Assembly (NCBI GenBank): GCA_030017655.1
Contig: JASEIM010000018.1
Span: forward strand, 1 to 43,136
Length of the DNA: 43,136 nt
Direction: 5' to 3'
From: Methanobacterium sp.
GTDB lineage: Archaea; Methanobacteriota; Methanobacteria; Methanobacteriales; Methanobacteriaceae
Part shown: piece by piece, positions 8,238 to 18,448 of the stretch
How the letters are laid out: each line of letters opens with the position of its first letter
Numbering within the stretch: position 1 is the first letter of the stretch
Translations under genes and position numbers: made by a program
The notes under the pieces: generated by a model
Told to the model about the DNA's origin: nothing
The model's database searches: none
The model's input: the letters and a program-made list of their open reading frames with translations, nothing else

Positions 8238-8745
8238 TGTGAATAACTTCTTTAATGCTCCTTCTTGGAGGCGCTTCTGGCTCTTCGTCAGGATATCCAA
8301 GGGGAATAAGCGCGACAGGCCTTAGATAGTCTGGTAAATTCAGTAAGTTTGCAATGTCCTCTTCCTTAAATGCACCAATCCATGCAGCACCTAATCCGAG
8401 TGCATAGGCTGAAAGCATCATGTTCTGGGCTGCACATGCTGCGTCCTGTATGCAGTAAAGTTCTCTACCTCTTTCACCGTATCTTGCACCAGCATTTGCC
8501 ATATTGGCGCACATTACAATGACGACTGGGGCTTTAGCAATAAATTCCTGCACATAAGCCGCTACAGCTATCTGAACCTTTGTCTGATGATCTTTTACGA
8601 CTACTGCATCCCAGCTCTGTAAATCTCCCGCAGAAGGCGCCCATATTCCTGCTTCAACTATTTTTTCAATTAATTCATCATCAGGAGTTTCTTCTTTAAA
8701 CTGTCTGATACTTCTTCTACCTTTAATAGCTTCAAAAAGTTCCAT
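8224..8745 (-). CDS. Nitroreductase family FMN oxidoreductase, copy 1
   Basis: The 173-residue protein has the typical N-terminus EAIKGRRSIRQFK for FMN phosphate binding, WAPSAGDLQSWDAVVV (about residues 35-50), an ELYCIQDAACAAQNM segment with a central helix, and GLGAAWIGAFKEED. It reduces nitro compounds, quinones or flavin-like substrates with NAD(P)H or perhaps F420H2; the donor is unknown. It is a close paralogue of the gene at 9737-10258, with a GNAT gene in between. It overlaps the DUF429 gene at its 3' end. Confidence 0.85.
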   Translation of the reverse strand: MELFEAIKGRRSIRQFKEETPDDELIEKIVEAGIWAPSAGDLQSWDAVVVKDHQTKVQIAVAAYVQEFIAKAPVVIVMCANMANAGARYGERGRELYCIQDAACAAQNMMLSAYALGLGAAWIGAFKEEDIANLLNLPDYLRPVALIPLGYPDEEPEAPPRRSIKEVIHNEKY

Positions 8746-8907
8746 ATTATCACAACATCAACTGTTTATGCACATTTTTTATAAGATATATGCTAACATT
8801 TTGTAATTTATAGTTAATATAATTATGATTTTCAAAATTTTAACTACATAATTGTCTTTAAACTTGTTAATGTTCATATAAATTAAATATAATTGATATT
8901 GTGATGA

Positions 8908-9696
8908 TTAAAAAGGATTTTCAAGTTTATAAATTTTTGTAGTGTAGTATTCTTTAAAACCAATTTTTTTATACAAGGGATAACCCATTTTACTTGCCTG
9001 TAAAATAGAGATATCATATCCTTCATCCATGGCTTTATTAAGGATGTAATAGACCATAGTTTTAGCCATCCCTTTCTCCCGAGCTTTCGGTATGGTTCCA
9101 ATGTAAAATATACCTGCGGCTCCGTCTCCTTTAAAAAGTACAGATGATGATACAGGTTTGTCATTAAAAAGTCCAAGATAATAATGAAAATTAAGATTTT
9201 CAAGTCCAGCATTTATGAAATATTTTTTATAGGATTCAACAATAATAATTGGAAATTCAAAACTTTTTACAAGGACATCAGTCCAGATTTTTAAATCTTC
9301 TAAATTAAGAACTTCTTTTATAGTCATGCCTTCTGGAACATTAAATCTTTCAGGCACTGTTTTTAGGTCAATTGCCATTGCTCTCCAGTTATTTTGATAA
9401 GTAAAACCATGATCCTTTAAAATTTTTTTCAAGTTCTTTGGACGGGACATTGGAGTAACAAACCAGAGAACAGGTATTTTTAGCTCTTTAATCCTTGAAA
9501 TTACATGTATAATATTTTTAGACGCGTTTAACTCACTGAAATTCGTCATAAAAATGCGGCTCTGCCAGTTTTTTGTAAATATATATTTAATTTCAGGTAT
9601 ATCAAGGACTTCATCCTTATTTAAACGCCCTAATTCGAGAAAAAATTCTGCAGTAGTATTATCAATCAAATTCACCAATTTACTTTGAGAATTCAT
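8908..9696 (-). CDS. GNAT family N-acetyltransferase
   Basis: The protein has 262 residues. The C-terminal half carries the GNAT acetyl-CoA fold: GDGAAGIFYIGTIPKAREKGMAKTMV (about residues 189-214), the pyrophosphate-binding region with an (R/K)xxGMA variant, and a terminal YPLYKKIGFKEYYTTKIYKL motif. The N-terminal half is a diverged domain, as in two-domain GNATs. GTGATA lies just upstream of the ATG. It sits between two paralogous nitroreductases on the same strand. Confidence 0.75.
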   Translation of the reverse strand: MNSQSKLVNLIDNTTAEFFLELGRLNKDEVLDIPEIKYIFTKNWQSRIFMTNFSELNASKNIIHVISRIKELKIPVLWFVTPMSRPKNLKKILKDHGFTYQNNWRAMAIDLKTVPERFNVPEGMTIKEVLNLEDLKIWTDVLVKSFEFPIIIVESYKKYFINAGLENLNFHYYLGLFNDKPVSSSVLFKGDGAAGIFYIGTIPKAREKGMAKTMVYYILNKAMDEGYDISILQASKMGYPLYKKIGFKEYYTTKIYKLENPF

Positions 9697-9736
9697 ATTA
9701 TCACAAATAAACTACAAAAATTAATTTTTTGAAAAT

Positions 9737-10258
9737 TCAATATTTTTCATGGTGAATGAATTCTTCAACATCGCCTCTTGATGGAGGAATAGGTTTCTCA
9801 TTAGGATAACCTACTGTAATTAAAGCTACGGGCCTTACATCCTCTGGAATATCTAACAGATTTGAAACCACGTCTTCATCAAATTCACCATTCCAGCAAG
9901 CCCCTAATCCAAGTTCATGGATTTTTAGGAGCATATTCTGGGCTGCACATGCTGCGTCCTGTATGCAGTAAAGTTCTCGGCCTCTTTCTCCATATATGGC
10001 ACCTGATGCCCTCTTATTAGCACATATTGCAAGTACCACAGAACATTCTGAAATGAATTCTCTTGAATAGCATGCAACTGCAAGTTGGGCTTTAATTTGA
10101 TTATCTTTTATAACTATAACTTCCCAGCTTTGGGTATTTCCTGCAGAAGGTGCCCATACTCCTGCTTCCACTATTTTATTAATTAAATCATCATCAATTT
10201 CTTCATCTTTATATCTGCGAATACTTCTTCTTTCCCTGATGGCTTCATTAAGATCCAC
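9737..10258 (-). CDS. Nitroreductase family FMN oxidoreductase, copy 2
   Basis: It has 173 residues, the same length as the downstream copy, and the same order of motifs: EAIRERRSIRRYK, WAPSAGNTQSWEVIVI, ELYCIQDAACAAQNM, GLGACWNGEF and RPVALITVGYPNE. The DNA for the ELYCIQDAACAAQNM region is identical over 43 bases (9936-9978 and 8423-8465) while flanks differ. This suggests a duplication with the core kept identical by selection or conversion. Electron donor and substrate are unknown. Confidence 0.85.
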   Translation of the reverse strand: MDLNEAIRERRSIRRYKDEEIDDDLINKIVEAGVWAPSAGNTQSWEVIVIKDNQIKAQLAVACYSREFISECSVVLAICANKRASGAIYGERGRELYCIQDAACAAQNMLLKIHELGLGACWNGEFDEDVVSNLLDIPEDVRPVALITVGYPNEKPIPPSRGDVEEFIHHEKY

Positions 10259-10349
10259 GTTAACACCACATTTTAATTTATATCGCTAAAATTAATACAT
10301 TATGCTGCGATTAGCTTCAAAGGATATTTTTACAGTTTTAAATCATTCT

Positions 10350-11075
10350 TTAATTTATTTTTGCGTCAACCACAACATGATATACACCAGGAGAATATTT
10401 TTTAATTATCCTTTTTTTTAATATCTCCACATCGCGCTCTTTTGCAGCATCAATAATTCTTTGTGGGGGTCTTTTGAACTTTAGAAGGTCAGGGACAGAT
10501 TCATGATAATGAATTATACCACCAGGCTTTACTATTTCCATCGCGGCATCCAGGAATTCGTGTGTATTTCCAATATATCCCATTAAAACCCTATCCGCAA
10601 TTCCTTTAGGTGCTACTTCTCTACAATCACCTAATATTGGCTCTATAATACCTTCAGCCTTGTTAAGCATAATATTTTCGTTTAAATAACTATATGACAC
10701 GGGATTTATCTCTATAGAATATATTTTTTCCGGATTTGAATGCACAGCCATTGGGATTGAAAAGTAGCCGATTCCGGCAAACATATCTACTACAATTTCT
10801 CCATCTTCAACGATTTTTGCGATTCTCTGCCGTTCAGTTGTGTTTCCCTTAGACCACATTATTTTAGCAACATCTAATTTGAAAAAACAGTGATTTTCAC
10901 GGTGAATGGTTTCAGTACTATCTCCTACAAGAATTTCTACATCAGGCTCTCTTTTAACACCGTTTATTCGCCCTAATTTGACTATCCTTTTTACTTCGGG
11001 TAAATTTAGCAGTTCCTGTAAATTATCCGGTTCATTTTTTAAAACAAGGATGTCTCCGATGACTTTGCCCTTCAT
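10350..11075 (-). CDS. taw2: Trm5/Taw2-family tRNA-modifying enzyme, probably Taw2
   Basis: The 241-residue protein has the shared Trm5/TYW2 core: FKLDVAKIMWSKGNTTER (about residues 64-81), motif I VDMFAGIGYFSIP (about 95-107), and SIEINPVSYSYLNENI. Trm5 has an NPP(Y/H)-type motif after motif IV; here the position reads VLMGYIGNTHEFL, as expected for the aminocarboxypropyl transferase Taw2, which uses SAM to build wyosine-type bases at position 37 of archaeal tRNA-Phe. It is therefore assigned to Taw2 rather than the m1G methyltransferase. It is divergent from psmB. Confidence 0.72.
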   Translation of the reverse strand: MKGKVIGDILVLKNEPDNLQELLNLPEVKRIVKLGRINGVKREPDVEILVGDSTETIHRENHCFFKLDVAKIMWSKGNTTERQRIAKIVEDGEIVVDMFAGIGYFSIPMAVHSNPEKIYSIEINPVSYSYLNENIMLNKAEGIIEPILGDCREVAPKGIADRVLMGYIGNTHEFLDAAMEIVKPGGIIHYHESVPDLLKFKRPPQRIIDAAKERDVEILKKRIIKKYSPGVYHVVVDAKIN

Positions 11076-11499
11076 GTTAAATAGATATGTTTTATTCTGT
11101 TTTTAAATTTTATTATAGAATAATCAAAAACTATAAAAATTATAACTTATAAAAACTAAGATGAATAATGCAATTAATTGGTGTTATTTTGTTATAGCTA
11201 TCTTTTTATCCAAAAATAATTAATATAATTTATTAAAAATTATTTAAAAATAATAAAATATGTCTAAATTTATCTTTAAAATCCATTCCATATTCTTTAA
11301 TTTCAATTTATATACTTTAATAGGTTATATTGTGAAGAGAAAATAAAAAAATGGATTTAATTGGCTAATAGAATAAAAATAGAGCTTTAAAAATTAAAAA
11401 TAGGGGATAGTATTACAAGTAATGTTTATATAATATGAACTCCAATATTAGGCATAGAAAACTATTTTTAATTTATTTGCATTTTTTTGAGGTGTATTC
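11076..11499. promoter_or_regulatory. Divergent intergenic region with psmB promoter
   Basis: This is 424 bases of AT-rich DNA without a convincing gene. A TATA box TTTATATAA lies at 11425-11433, about 67 bases before the psmB ATG. Directly upstream of it is a dyad ATTAC-AA-GTAAT (11412-11423), placed where a transcription factor could affect TFB/TBP binding. A second TATA-like TTTATATACTT lies near 11307. Confidence 0.5.
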
Positions 11500-12123
11500 A
11501 TGAATGATGAAAACAGATTAAAAGGCACTACAACTGTTGGTTTAAAATGTAGTGACGGCGTTGTATTTGCCACAGAAAGAAGGGCCACTATGGGTAATTT
11601 AATAGCCCACAAAGTCGCCGATAAAATTTTTAAAATAGATGATCATATCGGGGCTACAATAGCCGGTGGAGTAGGCGATGCCCAGAGCCTAATGAAATAT
11701 ATAAGTGCAGAAGTCACCCTTTACAGGTTAAGAAATGGTGAAAGAATAAGCGTTGAATCTGCAGCAACTTTAACAGCTAATATATTACATTCATCAAGAT
11801 TTTATCCGTTCTATGTTCAAACATTACTGGGAGGAGTTGACGATAATGGTCCAGCATTGTTCTCACTTGACCCTACAGGCGGTGTTATAGGAGATAAAAT
11901 GATTTCTACCGGATCAGGTTCACCAATAGCTTATGGTGTTCTTGAAGACAGATATCATGATGATATAGATACTGAAGAAGGGATAGATGTTGCCATAAGA
12001 GCAATACAGTCTGCAATGCAAAGAGATGCATTTTCAGGTAACGGAATCCTTGTTGCAACAGTAACTGAAGAAGGATTTAAAATGCTGCCTGAAGAAGAGG
12101 TAGAAAGAAGATTAAGAAAATAA
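11500..12123 (+). CDS. psmB: Proteasome beta subunit
   Basis: The 207-residue precursor has the beta-type sequence with cleavage between Gly9 and Thr10 (LKG|TTTVG), leaving Thr10 as the N-terminal nucleophile. The family segments VVFATERRATMGN, KIFKIDDHIGATIAGGVGDAQ and SGSPIAYGVLEDRY are present. It forms the catalytic rings of the archaeal 20S proteasome with PsmA, which is not in the window. A GAGGTG ribosome binding site precedes the ATG. It is followed by the beta-CASP RNase gene after about 100 bases. Confidence 0.95.
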   Translation: MNDENRLKGTTTVGLKCSDGVVFATERRATMGNLIAHKVADKIFKIDDHIGATIAGGVGDAQSLMKYISAEVTLYRLRNGERISVESAATLTANILHSSRFYPFYVQTLLGGVDDNGPALFSLDPTGGVIGDKMISTGSGSPIAYGVLEDRYHDDIDTEEGIDVAIRAIQSAMQRDAFSGNGILVATVTEEGFKMLPEEEVERRLRK

Positions 12124-12215
12124 ATTAACTTTTTTTGACCCTAATTAAATTTATGTAAAATTAATATTATCAAATATTATAACTGTAAACCAAGTTTACG
12201 TTATTTCTATTTTTT

Positions 12216-14133
<1,918 letters not shown>

Positions 14134-14250
14134 CTATTTTTTCAATGGTGTTTAAAAATAAAGATTAAGCTATTGAAAATAAAATTTTTTATTTTTCTAT
14201 ATTTTAATTGATTCACTGTTTTTTTTCTTTTCTAATATCTAAAACTTTTT

Positions 14251-14280
14251 ATTAGGGTCTAACCTAATAGTATTTATATT
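14251..14280 (+). promoter_or_regulatory. Dyad and TATA box upstream of purM
   Basis: ATTAGG-N6-CCTAAT (14251-14268) abuts the TATA box TATTTATATT (14271-14280). The dyad overlaps the position of a BRE, so a bound regulator would block TFB. The transcript would start near 14305 and carry mini-hairpin array B in its leader. Confidence 0.45.
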
Positions 14281-14300
14281 ATCTTTATTTTGATATAGAG

Positions 14301-14389
14301 GAAATTTTTAATTTTCGAACCACAAAATTCGGAGAATTTTGATGTTGAAGAAATCGTAAATTTCCGAACCACAAAAAACAAGTTTTTTG
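14301..14389. repeat. Mini-hairpin array B in the purM leader
   Basis: Four short hairpins: GAAATT/AATTTTC with a bulge (14301-14316); CAAAATTC/GAATTTTG with loop GGA (14323-14341); GAAAT/ATTTC with loop CGTAA (14350-14364); CAAAAAAC/GTTTTTTG with loop AA (14372-14389). The second and fourth are preceded by the same word CGAACCA. The array ends about 20 bases before the GGTGA ribosome binding site of purM, so it would be transcribed in the leader. Confidence 0.75.
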
Positions 14390-14418
14390 AGGTTTTAAAA
14401 AATTATTTGGTGAATTAC

Positions 14419-15447
14419 ATGGTAACATATTCAGAATCAGGAGTTGATATTAATCTCGAGGAGGCAACAGTTTCTGCACTGGTTTCAGAAATTAAAAATA
14501 CGCTTTCTTTTAGAGATGTAATTACAGAAAGTGGTCATTTTGCAGCACTTGTTAAATTAGGGAATAAAGCAATCGCCATGAGCACAGATGGAGTAGGGAG
14601 TAAGATTCTGGTTGCAAAAATGATGAACAAGTATGATACAGTTGGAATAGACTGTATTGCAATGGTTGTAAATGATATTCTCTGTGTAGGTGCAGAACCA
14701 ATAGCCATGGTTGATTATCTGGCTGTAGAAAAGGCTGATCCAGAAATTGCAAGGGAAATTGGAAAAGGACTCGCAAGAGGGGCTGAAATGTCCATGATAG
14801 CGATGATTGGGGGAGAAACAGCATCTCTTCCTGAAATTATAAAAGATTTTGACCTTGCAGGTACAGGAATTGGAATTGTTGATGCAGACAAGATTATAAC
14901 TGGAGAAAATATCAACGACGGTGATGTTCTTATCGGGATAGAAAGTAGCGGAATCCATAGTAATGGTCTAAGTCTTGCACGAAAGGTATTTTTTGATAAA
15001 TTAAGTTTAAATGTGAAGGATGCTCTTCCAGATGATCCTGATACTACTGTTGGTGAAGAACTTTTAAGACCAACTGAAATTTATGTAAAACCAGTAGTTG
15101 ATCTTTTAAATGAGGATATTGAAATTCATGGACTTGCCCATATAACTGGAGGCGGATTTCTAAACCTTAAACGTCTTAAAAAAGGTATAGGCTATGATAT
15201 TAATAATTTACCTCAACCTTATTCTATATTTAAATCAATTTATAGTGCAGATGTGCCTTTGGAAGAAATGTACAGGGTATTTAATATGAATATTGGATTT
15301 GTAGTTATCGTTCCTCCAGAAGAGGCAGATAAAACTATAAAAATAATTAAAAAGCATAATAATGCCCATAAAATAGGTTTTGCTAAGGAAGATAAAGAAG
15401 AAAATATTAAAATTAAAGCCTTTAATGGAAACGTAATTAATTTATGA
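14419..15447 (+). CDS. purM: Phosphoribosylformylglycinamidine cyclo-ligase (AIR synthetase)
   Basis: From the ATG at 14419 (GGTGA five bases upstream) the protein has 342 residues, usual for PurM. It closes the imidazole ring of AIR from FGAM with ATP in purine synthesis. Family features are the N-terminal TYSESGVDI, the ATP-binding STDGVGSKILVA, CVGAEPIAMVDYLA, MIGGETASLPE and GLAHITGGGFLNL. The TTG twelve bases upstream is in frame but overlaps the binding site and is rejected. It is followed after ten bases by the sulfolactate/malate dehydrogenase gene, suggesting one transcript. Confidence 0.93.
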   Translation: MVTYSESGVDINLEEATVSALVSEIKNTLSFRDVITESGHFAALVKLGNKAIAMSTDGVGSKILVAKMMNKYDTVGIDCIAMVVNDILCVGAEPIAMVDYLAVEKADPEIAREIGKGLARGAEMSMIAMIGGETASLPEIIKDFDLAGTGIGIVDADKIITGENINDGDVLIGIESSGIHSNGLSLARKVFFDKLSLNVKDALPDDPDTTVGEELLRPTEIYVKPVVDLLNEDIEIHGLAHITGGGFLNLKRLKKGIGYDINNLPQPYSIFKSIYSADVPLEEMYRVFNMNIGFVVIVPPEEADKTIKIIKKHNNAHKIGFAKEDKEENIKIKAFNGNVINL

Positions 15448-15457
15448 AGGTGTTTAG

Positions 15458-16489
15458 ATGAATATAAAAGCTGAACAGGAAAGATCTATAATTATTGAAA
15501 TTCTTACAAGAATGGATGTTCCAGCAGAACATGCAGAAATCGTCGCTGATGTGACTGTAGATGCAAATCTCAAGGGTTTTTCATCTCATGGACTGGGTAG
15601 ATTCCCCCAATATGTTAAGGGACTTAAATTTGGAACCATAGTTACAGATGCAGAAATAGAAATTGAAAAAGAAACCCCTGCCATGGCAATTATAAATGGA
15701 AATCACATATTTGGTCATGTTGTTGCTTATAAAGCGATGAAAATTGCAATTGAAAAAGCAAGGGAAACAGGAATTGGAATTGTAGGGGTACATGACTCAA
15801 ATCATTTTGGAGTAGCAGGATATTATTCTGATATGGCTATTATGGAAGACATGATCGGGCTTGTAATAGCAAATACTGAACCTGCAGTAGCCCCTATAGG
15901 TGGTAAAGAGCCTATTCTAGGAACAAACCCAATTGCAATTGGCATTCCATCAGATAAGTATTATATTTCAGTGGATATGGCAACATCTGCATCAGCAAGG
16001 GGTAAACTTATTGAAGCTATACGTAAGGGTCAGAAAATTCCTGAAAACGTAGCTCTTGATGCTGAAGGAAATCCTACAATAGATCCTGAAGCAGCTCTTA
16101 AAGGTTCAATTTTACCATTTGGGGCGCATAAAGGCTATGCACTATCCTTTATGATTGAAATTCTTGCAGGACCTCTTGTAAGGGCAGCAGCAGGCAAAGC
16201 TGTGACAGGAACAGCAAATCCTGAACAGATATGCACTAAAGGAGATTTGATGATGGCAATAGATCCTTCAAAGTTTGTAGATATCAATGAATTTAAAGAA
16301 GAAGTAGATAACCTGGTTGAGGAAATTAAAGGTTCTGGAGATACAATTTTTATTCCTGGCGATATGGAAGTATTGAATATTAAGAAAGCTAGAGATGATG
16401 GGATTCAAGTTGATGATAGGCTGTATGAACAACTTGTAGAGATTTCTAGGGAATTATCATTTGATCTGGAGGAACTACTGAATAAATAG
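15458..16489 (+). CDS. comC: L-sulfolactate / malate dehydrogenase family enzyme (ComC/Mdh)
   Basis: The 343-residue protein belongs to the Ldh2/Mdh family of NAD(P)-dependent 2-hydroxyacid dehydrogenases. Signatures are GFSSHGLGRFPQYV (about residues 35-48), HDSNHFGVAGYYS (about 111-123), TNPIAIGIPS and the LPFGAHKGYALS segment. In methanogens of this order, members oxidise or form sulfolactate (ComC, coenzyme M synthesis) or malate; sequence alone does not separate them. The presence of comD-comE elsewhere in the window supports, but does not prove, ComC. AAGGTG precedes the ATG. Confidence 0.8.
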   Translation: MNIKAEQERSIIIEILTRMDVPAEHAEIVADVTVDANLKGFSSHGLGRFPQYVKGLKFGTIVTDAEIEIEKETPAMAIINGNHIFGHVVAYKAMKIAIEKARETGIGIVGVHDSNHFGVAGYYSDMAIMEDMIGLVIANTEPAVAPIGGKEPILGTNPIAIGIPSDKYYISVDMATSASARGKLIEAIRKGQKIPENVALDAEGNPTIDPEAALKGSILPFGAHKGYALSFMIEILAGPLVRAAAGKAVTGTANPEQICTKGDLMMAIDPSKFVDINEFKEEVDNLVEEIKGSGDTIFIPGDMEVLNIKKARDDGIQVDDRLYEQLVEISRELSFDLEELLNK

Positions 16490-16643
16490 TCAGCATTTAT
16501 AGTTAATTGTTTATTCTTTTTGATTTTTATTTAATCTCCATTTTTTGTAATACTTTTTTTCTTTCTATTAAACATCAATAATAAATAAAAAGATTTATAA
16601 ATATTAAAATAGATTTTAAATATCAAAGAATAGGGGTTATAAC

Positions 16644-16985
16644 ATGTCAGAAAAAACAGCAAAGGAAATAAAGGAACAGGCTAAAATTAATTTGAAAAAA
16701 TCTTATAATGAACAATTGGAAGCCCACATGAAATGTGAGTTAGAGGATGAGCTTCAAGAAAAGTTATTTGATCATATAATAGGAATGTGTGAACTAAAAA
16801 TTGATGAAGAGATAAAAAATCAGGTATATGGAAAAGAAGACGAAGAAATCAGCGAAGATATAAAAGAACAAATTTATGGTAAAGCTGATGAGGTAATGCA
16901 AAAAGAGATACACGATCACATAATTGGACAGGATGAAGAAGAAATTAAAAGAAAAATACGTGAACAAATATATGGAAAAGAATAA
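16644..16985 (+). CDS. Small protein built of 16-residue repeats
   Basis: I do not recognise a family. The 113 residues are strongly charged and almost wholly periodic with a 16-residue unit: residues 7-22, 23-38, 39-54, 55-70, 71-86, 87-102 and a partial 103-113. The clearest copies read EEIKNQVYGKEDEEIS, EDIKEQIYGKADEVMQ and KEIHDHIIGQDEEEIK; shared positions are an I at 3, Q/H at 6, V/I at 7, Y/I at 8, G at 9 and acidic residues at 11-13. The pattern suggests short helices joined by a YGK/IIG turn. The gene has its own TATA-like AGATTTATAAATA near 16590 and lies alone between comC and fdhC. Confidence 0.7.
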   Translation: MSEKTAKEIKEQAKINLKKSYNEQLEAHMKCELEDELQEKLFDHIIGMCELKIDEEIKNQVYGKEDEEISEDIKEQIYGKADEVMQKEIHDHIIGQDEEEIKRKIREQIYGKE

Positions 16986-17115
16986 TATAGTTCCTTTTTA
17001 TTTTTAATTTTACATTATTCATTTTATTATTATTTAAATAAATAATATGATTTATGTTAAAACATTTAGATTCAATATTTTTTTATTATGAGTTTGCTCA
17101 AGCCTCTAACCGACA

Positions 17116-17335
17116 AGTATGTAAATACATGTCATTTATAAATTTTTCGATTTGTTTTTCTAACAATATTTTATATTCTGTGAATATTATCACTTAATAT
17201 GAATATTCATGAATATTCATGATAATTCGTGAAATCTTAATAATTAATAGGATAAATTGAGATTAATTATGGGTTTCATGAAGACTTTCATTAATATTTA
17301 TAATATATCTTGAATAACTTTCATGAATATTCATG
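17116..17335. promoter_or_regulatory. fdhC control region with repeated ATGAATATTCAT palindromes
   Basis: ATGAATATTCAT occurs at 17199-17210 and 17209-17220 (overlapping by two bases), a degenerate copy follows at 17219-17230, and a perfect 14-bp form CATGAATATTCATG lies at 17322-17335. Nearby weaker dyads are GTGAATATTATCAC (about 17180-17194) and ATGTAAATACAT (about 17116-17131). A TATA-like TTTATAATATAT at 17297-17308 would place the start of transcription at or near the 17322 palindrome. This looks like a multi-site operator for one dimeric regulator. The rest of the 380-base gap is AT-rich with no gene. Confidence 0.6.
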
Positions 17336-17365
17336 TACATAAGATATAAAAAGGAGGTCGAATAG

Positions 17366-18238
17366 ATGGCATCATCTTTTAAGTCACCTGCAGACACAGC
17401 AAAAGCATGTGTAGGTATAGCAGCTCTAAAGGAAACCGCTCCTTTAAGTAATTTGCTAATTTTAAGCTTTTTAGCAGGTGCATACATTGCTTTTGGAGGT
17501 CTTTTAGCCGAAGTCGTTACAGGAGGTCTAGTAGCGGCAGGTGCTCCAGTAGGAATAAATAAGCTAGTCTTTGGTGCAGTGTTCCCAGTCGGATTGATGC
17601 TGGTCGTTATAGCCGGTTCCGAACTGTTTACAGGAAACTGTATGTACATGCCTTTAGGTGTACTTCAAGGAGAGGCAAGTATTGTGGGCCTTCTCCGAAA
17701 CTGGATAGGAAGCTGGGTTTTCAACCTTGTAGGTGCTCTTTTTGTAGCATACTTCTTAGCAGTGGCTACAGGTATTTTAGCAGCACCACCATGGGAAGCT
17801 GCAGCAATAACAATAGCTAAAACCAAATCTCTCGGCGGAGCATCATTTGTAGCAGCAGGTAAAACCGTTAAATCTATAACATGGACTCAAGCATTCTGGA
17901 GAGCTGTAGGTTGTAATTGGCTTGTATGTTTAGCTGTTTACTTGGCTATTGCCTCAGATGATATTATTGGTAAAATACTTGGAATATGGTTCCCAATATT
18001 CGCTTTCGTTGCAATAGGATTTGAGCACAGTGTAGCAAATATGTTCTTCATACCTGTGGGAATATTCCTCGGCGGCGAAGTTACATGGGCACAATTCTTC
18101 ATAAACAATATGATACCAGTAACCATTGGTAACATCATAGGTGGAGCAGTATTTGTAGCTATGATTTACTGGTGGACCTATCTAAGAGGAACAGCAAAGC
18201 CAAAAGCAGAAGCTCCAGCTGAAGCTAAAGCTAAATAA
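17366..18238 (+). CDS. fdhC: Formate transporter FdhC
   Basis: The 290-residue protein is an FNT-family channel with six hydrophobic segments. It starts SSFKSPADTAKACVGIAALK, has the first re-entrant region FLAGAYIAFGG (about residues 36-46), GSELFTGNCMYMPL and GCNWLVCLAVYLA, all typical of FNT pores, and ends in an Ala/Lys/Glu-rich tail (about 20 residues). It imports formate for the dehydrogenase genes that follow. GGAGGT is placed nine bases before the ATG. The upstream region carries repeated palindromes. Confidence 0.95.
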   Translation: MASSFKSPADTAKACVGIAALKETAPLSNLLILSFLAGAYIAFGGLLAEVVTGGLVAAGAPVGINKLVFGAVFPVGLMLVVIAGSELFTGNCMYMPLGVLQGEASIVGLLRNWIGSWVFNLVGALFVAYFLAVATGILAAPPWEAAAITIAKTKSLGGASFVAAGKTVKSITWTQAFWRAVGCNWLVCLAVYLAIASDDIIGKILGIWFPIFAFVAIGFEHSVANMFFIPVGIFLGGEVTWAQFFINNMIPVTIGNIIGGAVFVAMIYWWTYLRGTAKPKAEAPAEAKAK

Positions 18239-18240
18239 AA

Positions 18241-18290
18241 TGGTAAGGTCTTATCAATCCTTCCATTTTTCATTTTTATTTTTTTCGACT
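18241..18290 (+). terminator. Terminator-like hairpin after fdhC
   Basis: TGGTAAGG (18241-18248) and CCTTCCA (18259-18265) pair with one bulged T, and a T-rich tract follows. It may reduce the amount of fdhAB message relative to fdhC, or end it, since fdhA has its own TATA-like CTATAAAAA at 18392-18400. Confidence 0.55.
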
Positions 18291-18448
18291 GAAAAAGAAG
18301 GATACACTTAAATTTTAAGATAAGAATTAAGGGGAAAATATCAGCAGCGCGTTTACTTTGATTATGGGTAATAAAAATTCAAAATAAACGACTATAAAAA
18401 ATTCACTATCAATATCGTATATTTATTCTTAATAAAAGGAGGTAAACA

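Noticed and set aside
14552..14958. Minus-strand frames opposite purM
   Set aside because: They are shadows of the purM reading frame with no ribosome binding site and Cys/His/Asn-rich content typical of antisense translation.
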